In this document: piece by piece, positions 60,158 through 64,000 of the stretch | How positions within the stretch are numbered: position 1 is the first letter of the stretch | How the letters are laid out: the number at the start of each line of letters is the position of its first letter | Origin: Lentzea alba | Lineage (GTDB): Bacteria > Actinomycetota > Actinomycetes > Mycobacteriales > Pseudonocardiaceae | NCBI RefSeq assembly: GCF_011067745.1 | Contig: NZ_JAAMPJ010000009.1 | Location: forward strand, 186,001-250,000 | Direction of reading: 5' to 3' | DNA length: 64,000 nt | Translations under genes and position numbers: made by a program | The notes under the pieces: generated by a model | Databases searched by the model: none | What the model saw: only the letters and a program-made list of their open reading frames with translations | Told to the model about the DNA's origin: nothing

Positions 60158-62785
60158 TCAGCCGTCGAGCTGCAGCACAACGGCGTACCGGAGGGCGTCG
60201 CCGAGTTCGGTCCGGCCGCCCACGCCGAGCTTGCGGTAGGCGTTGGTCAGATGTTTCTCCACCGCCCGGGACGTGACCGAAAGCTTTTCAGCGATTTCTT
60301 GATTGGCTCGGCCGGCGGCGGCGAGCATGGCCACCCGTCGTTCCGACGGGGTCAGCGAGGCGAAAACAGGGGAAGTGCCGTCGAGTGCGGCATATGCACG
60401 TTTCGCAATGTTGGTGGCGCCGATCTCGACGGCCAGGTCGAGGCAGCGGCGCCACACCGCGGTGTCATCGGCCATCCGCGCCCACTGCTGCAACGCGCGC
60501 GCGAGTTCCAGCCGGTGTCCCGACCCCTCCAGCACCTCCACGGCACGCCGGGTCAGAGCGATGCCATGCGTCCCCTCGGTCACGGCGCCGAGCACCCGCC
60601 ACGCTCGGCCGATGCCCGACGCGGCACCCCACTCCTCCGCGATCAGCCGTTCGGTCTCGGCGAGCCGCAGCGCGTCCTCCCGATCACCGAGCCGGTGTTC
60701 GAGCAACGCGAGCGAACTGCGCCACGGCACCATCACCGGGTTGCGCCACCCGGACCGGTCCAACCGCGTTCCGCAGTCCAGCAACAGCTCCACGGCACCA
60801 GGCAGGTCCCCGCGCAGCACCGCCGCCGACCCGCGCAACAGGCCGACGATCGCGGCGAGGCAGGCGTTGACCGGTTCGCCGGCCGCGGCGAGCACCCGTT
60901 CGGTGAGCACGGGGTCGCGCAGCTGCAACGCCACCGCACCCGACACGAACGCCGCGGCGCTGCCGGTCGTCTGCCAGTCCCAGCCGCCGAGCTCGAACGC
61001 GTCCGCCGCGGCCTGCCCGGCCTCCGCCAGCTGCCCGGACAGCAGGTGCACGAGCGACTGCTCGGTGCGGATCATCGCCTGTTCGACCAGATCGCCCCGG
61101 TGCCGGGCGACCTCCAGTGCCTGGTCGAGCCACCCTGCCGCGGCGCCGGGCGCGTCGGCGGCCGCGAGCGTGGACACCAGCAACGGCGCCATCCCCGCGG
61201 AGTGCGGCGACGTCGCCGCCTCGTTCGCGAGCACCCGGTTCGCCAGCGCGACCACCTCGGCCGACGGCAGCCGCACGCCGAGCATCACGTTGTGCAGCAG
61301 CACCGCCACGAGTTCCCGATCGGCGGCGCTGTGCAGCGGCGGTTCGGCGCCCAGTCCCAGCAGCCGCGTGCGACAGCTGTCCAGTTCGATCGCGCTGGAC
61401 GCGGTGGCGTACCTCAGCCTCGCCTCGACGCGCAGGGTCAGGTCGCGCTCGACCCCGGTCAGGCCCTCGGCCTGACCGCCGGACATCCGCAGCAACGGCA
61501 CCAGGCCGGGCGGCGCGTCGCCCATCACCACCGGAGCCAGCCTGATCACGGCGGCCGCGCGGTCCAGCGGATCGGCGAACAACGTCATGGCGGACACCAT
61601 CGTGCGGACCGCGGCGGCCAGGTCGAAAGTCCGTTCCGCGGCCGCGAGGTCGACGAGCGTCCGGGCCCGGTCCTGACCGTCGCGACTGCAGTCCAGCAGG
61701 GCCCGGCGCAGGTAGCGCGCGGCGGTGTGCGGTGCACTGCGGCTCATCGCCACGTCGGCGGCGGTGCGCAACACCGTCACGGCCCACGTGCCCTGCTGCG
61801 TGGTGATGCTGAGCAACTGGCGCGCGATCTCCTCCGCAGGCCTGCCGCGGTCGTGCAGCAGACGCACCGCGCGTTCCTGGAGCAGGGTGCGTTCGGCGGA
61901 CGCCATCGTCTCCTCGACCGCCTCGCACACGGCGGGGTGGGCGAACCCGTCACCGCGGAGGAGACCGAGCTTGCGGGCCGGCCTGACCGCCTCGGCGGCG
62001 GTGAGCTCGTCGAGCCCGGCCAGTTCGGCCGCGAGCCGCGGTTCGTCCGGCAGCACCACCATCGCCTTGAGCAACGCCTGGACGTGCGCCGGTTGCGCGC
62101 GGACGCACGCGGCCACCCGGTCGCGGGCTTGAGAGGTGCGCGAGGAGCGGACCGCTTCGGCGGTCACCGGCCGTCCGCCGACCGCCAGCGCGAGCACCAG
62201 CGCGGAGAGCAGCATCGGGTTGCCGCCGGTCGCCTCGTGGCACGCGGAGGTGAACTCGTCGTCCCCGTCCCGTGCGAGCCGTTCGCGGACCACCGCCGCC
62301 GTTCCCGTCACCGTCAACGGTTTCGGCCGCAGCGTGCACGTCGCGTTCGAGAGGACGGACGCCGCCGCGGGCCGGTCCGCACCCGCCTCGCCTTCACGGA
62401 CCGTCATCACCACGACGGTGCGCAGGTCGTGCACGCGCCGCACCAACCGGTCCAGTTCGGACAGTGACCTGTCGTCCGTCCACTGCAGATCGTCGACGAG
62501 CACGAGCAGCCGGTCGTCCCGACTGAACGGCAGCGCGAGCGTCCCGTCGCCCCAGTCGAGCAGCTGGCGGACGACCCCGAGGTCGAAGTCCTGTTCCAGC
62601 GGCGAAGCGGACGCGCGCAGGACCGTGACGCCCTCCGCCTGTCCCGCGAAGGCTTGCACCAGCGCGGTTTTGCCGATGCCGAGCGGGCCGGCGACGACGA
62701 TCGCACAGCCTGATCCGTCGGCGGCCTCGCGCAGTGCGCGGGCGACCAGGTCCAGTTCGGCGTCCCGTTCCACCAGAGTCGTCAT
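60158..62785 (-). CDS. LuxR-family (LAL-type) ATP-dependent regulator
   Basis: 875 residues. N-terminal AAA ATPase with Walker A AGPLGIGKTAL and Walker B LLVLVDDLQW, a long helical TPR-like middle, and a C-terminal LuxR helix-turn-helix (LTPSERRVAMLAAAGRANQEIAEKLSVTSRAVEKHLTNAYRKL). ATG 62785 overlaps the stop of the upstream gene (62782). LAL regulators respond to small ligands or ATP state. The target is unknown. Confidence 0.9.
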   Translation of the reverse strand: MTTLVERDAELDLVARALREAADGSGCAIVVAGPLGIGKTALVQAFAGQAEGVTVLRASASPLEQDFDLGVVRQLLDWGDGTLALPFSRDDRLLVLVDDLQWTDDRSLSELDRLVRRVHDLRTVVVMTVREGEAGADRPAAASVLSNATCTLRPKPLTVTGTAAVVRERLARDGDDEFTSACHEATGGNPMLLSALVLALAVGGRPVTAEAVRSSRTSQARDRVAACVRAQPAHVQALLKAMVVLPDEPRLAAELAGLDELTAAEAVRPARKLGLLRGDGFAHPAVCEAVEETMASAERTLLQERAVRLLHDRGRPAEEIARQLLSITTQQGTWAVTVLRTAADVAMSRSAPHTAARYLRRALLDCSRDGQDRARTLVDLAAAERTFDLAAAVRTMVSAMTLFADPLDRAAAVIRLAPVVMGDAPPGLVPLLRMSGGQAEGLTGVERDLTLRVEARLRYATASSAIELDSCRTRLLGLGAEPPLHSAADRELVAVLLHNVMLGVRLPSAEVVALANRVLANEAATSPHSAGMAPLLVSTLAAADAPGAAAGWLDQALEVARHRGDLVEQAMIRTEQSLVHLLSGQLAEAGQAAADAFELGGWDWQTTGSAAAFVSGAVALQLRDPVLTERVLAAAGEPVNACLAAIVGLLRGSAAVLRGDLPGAVELLLDCGTRLDRSGWRNPVMVPWRSSLALLEHRLGDREDALRLAETERLIAEEWGAASGIGRAWRVLGAVTEGTHGIALTRRAVEVLEGSGHRLELARALQQWARMADDTAVWRRCLDLAVEIGATNIAKRAYAALDGTSPVFASLTPSERRVAMLAAAGRANQEIAEKLSVTSRAVEKHLTNAYRKLGVGGRTELGDALRYAVVLQLDG

Positions 62786-64000
62786 GTGCCCGGCACCCAC
62801 CCGAGCGCTCTCGCCCGGTCGACCAGCTCGACCGCACCCGCCCTCGACGAGAGGTGCGCCGCCTCCCGCACGAGCGTTTCCGCCTGCGACGGATCGACGG
62901 TCTCGGCGAGATCCAGCAACGCCGTCGCCCGCAGCGTGGTCACCGGGGAGTCCCGCAGCAGTTCGACCGCCTCGGTGAGATGTCGCCGATCTCCCAGCAC
63001 TTTCGCGCACACCAGCTGCGTTCGGGCGATCGGGGAGGGCGCGCCCCAGCGGCGGACGAGCGCGAGTTCCTCGTGGCACAACTCGGCCGCCCGTTCGGCG
63101 TTGCCACGGGCACTCCAGGCGACGGCGGCGAACGTGCGCCACGGCAGCACCGCCGGGTTCGGCGTCTGGCCCGGCCGCCACCGGCGTCCGGCTTCCTCCA
63201 GCCGTTCGATCGCCCGGTCGAGATCTCCGGCCCGCAACGCCACCACGCCGCTCGCGTACAGGAAGCCGGTCCAGGTGAAGCCGGGTCCCCACTCGGAGTC
63301 GGGCACGCTCGCGTCGAGTTCCCGTGCCTGGTCGAGCAAGCCGAGGCCGAGGCTCACCAGCATCTCGGTCGCGATGACCATCGGCCGGTGCTGCGGATGC
63401 CAGTTGGGCCGTTGCGCGGCGGCCAGCGCCAGGTCCGCCGCCGCTTCGCGGTAGTGGCCTCGGCGGAGGTTGACCCTGGCGCGCAACACCAGCGCGTAGG
63501 CCGCCACCGCAGGAAGGCCGCAGTCACGAGCCGCGGCGAGCGCCGCGTCCAGACCGGCGATCCCCCCGGCCAGGTCGTCGGTGAACGACAACGCGACGCT
63601 CGCGACGATCCGGCAGAGGATCGACACCGCCGGGCTGCCGAGCGCGAACCGGGCCAGCGAACCCGCGAGTCCGACGTCCATCCCGCGCGACACGGCCTCC
63701 CAGGCCGCCACGCCCGCGCGCTCCGGGTCGTCCGGCCAGCGCGGCAACGCCTCGACGTCGAGCACGCTCAGCTCGGGCATCTCCCGCTGCACGTCGCCGG
63801 TGAACCAGAACAGCGCCGTGATCCCATCCCGTTCCACCCCGGTCGCCCGCATCGCGGCGAACGTCCGGCGCGCCAGCATCCCGTCCCCACGAGCCAGCAA
63901 CTGGTCCGCCGCCGCGAGCCGCACCTCCGCGCACCCCTCGGGCTGCGGTTCCAGCAGCATCCTCGCCAGTCTCTGATCCCCGGCCTCCGGCGCGCACCGG
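62782..64000 (-). CDS. C-terminal part of a second LAL/TPR ATPase-like protein (partial)
   Basis: At least 405 residues; the frame stays open to the window edge (CAPEAGDQRLARM precedes the first in-frame ATG at 63960), so the gene begins beyond 64000. The visible part is helical repeats (AAWEAVSRGMDVGLAG, LRARVNLRRGHYREAAADLALA, AIERLEEAGRRWRP) like the TPR-like middle of LAL regulators. No LuxR helix-turn-helix is present at its C-terminus (ends DRARALGWVPGT), so it may be a regulator partner of the coupled downstream protein. Confidence 0.8.
   Translation of the reverse strand, partial: RCAPEAGDQRLARMLLEPQPEGCAEVRLAAADQLLARGDGMLARRTFAAMRATGVERDGITALFWFTGDVQREMPELSVLDVEALPRWPDDPERAGVAAWEAVSRGMDVGLAGSLARFALGSPAVSILCRIVASVALSFTDDLAGGIAGLDAALAAARDCGLPAVAAYALVLRARVNLRRGHYREAAADLALAAAQRPNWHPQHRPMVIATEMLVSLGLGLLDQARELDASVPDSEWGPGFTWTGFLYASGVVALRAGDLDRAIERLEEAGRRWRPGQTPNPAVLPWRTFAAVAWSARGNAERAAELCHEELALVRRWGAPSPIARTQLVCAKVLGDRRHLTEAVELLRDSPVTTLRATALLDLAETVDPSQAETLVREAAHLSSRAGAVELVDRARALGWVPGT

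Overview
The window is high-GC actinomycete DNA. ATGA/GTGA start-stop overlaps are frequent, and it carries AfsR/SARP, LAL-LuxR and PucR regulators, a mycothiol-type DsbA protein, CBM2 and ricin-type modules, and rare TTA codons. The style fits Pseudonocardiales (Lentzea/Saccharothrix/Amycolatopsis-like), but the exact genus cannot be read from the sequence. No rRNA, tRNA, CRISPR array or transposase gene was found.

Layout. (1) 1-5.4 kb: a membrane-anchored XRE/lectin protein, a CxxC protein, and a TPR-CHAT protease-like gene broken by a one-base slip. (2) 5.5-46.3 kb: a large, apparently undescribed biosynthetic gene cluster. Its left + strand arm (5.7-11.2 kb) holds a flavoprotein, an AMP-forming ligase, a cupin and an MFS exporter. 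Its - strand core (11.7-31.6 kb) holds an ICL/PEP-mutase-like enzyme, CreD-like and CreE-like enzymes (aspartate to nitrosuccinate to nitrous acid), DAHP synthase, an AMP-forming ligase that is a diazotase candidate, a complete papC-papA-papB set for 4-aminophenylpyruvate, a nitroreductase-like DsbA protein, two aminotransferases, an MFS exporter, two ATP-grasp ligases, two small phage-like genes and an ornithine-cyclodeaminase homologue. The core is bracketed by two inverted copies of a small gene for a secreted DTHW-repeat peptide. Its right arm (32-46.3 kb) holds a SARP regulator, an MFS gene with two TTA codons, serine acetyltransferase, a cysteine-synthase homologue, two more ATP-grasp ligases, a coupled 45-codon gene, another MFS gene, and a full indigoidine-type synthetase overlapping a 4-OT tautomerase gene. 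(3) 46.4-50 kb: a palindromic MITE-like element, MarR, aldehyde and alcohol dehydrogenases. (4) 50-64 kb: secreted and sugar-related genes (GH27 alpha-galactosidase with a LacI-type operator, SNase-like/CBM2 lipoprotein, M8-like protease), then a permease, a PucR-acyl-CoA-dehydrogenase-thioesterase group, and LuxR-type ATPases running off the end.

How the cluster may work (inference). DAHP synthase and PapABC supply 4-aminophenylpyruvate, which an aminotransferase turns into 4-aminophenylalanine. The CreE/CreD pair makes nitrous acid from aspartate. An AMP-forming ligase could activate nitrite to build an N-N bond (diazonium, azo, triazene or similar). SAT plus the CysK-like enzyme, possibly with the OCD homologue, gives a beta-substituted alanine or diaminopropionate. 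The ATP-grasp ligases join amino acids into small peptides and the MFS proteins export them.

Promoters at 5.5, 11.65, 31.7 and 42.2 kb, and more weakly 36.57 kb, share heptamers related to CGATAGC/CGACAGC on an exact 11-bp period, the classical layout of SARP operators. This ties both arms, the DTHW peptides and the indigoidine-type synthetase into one proposed regulon.
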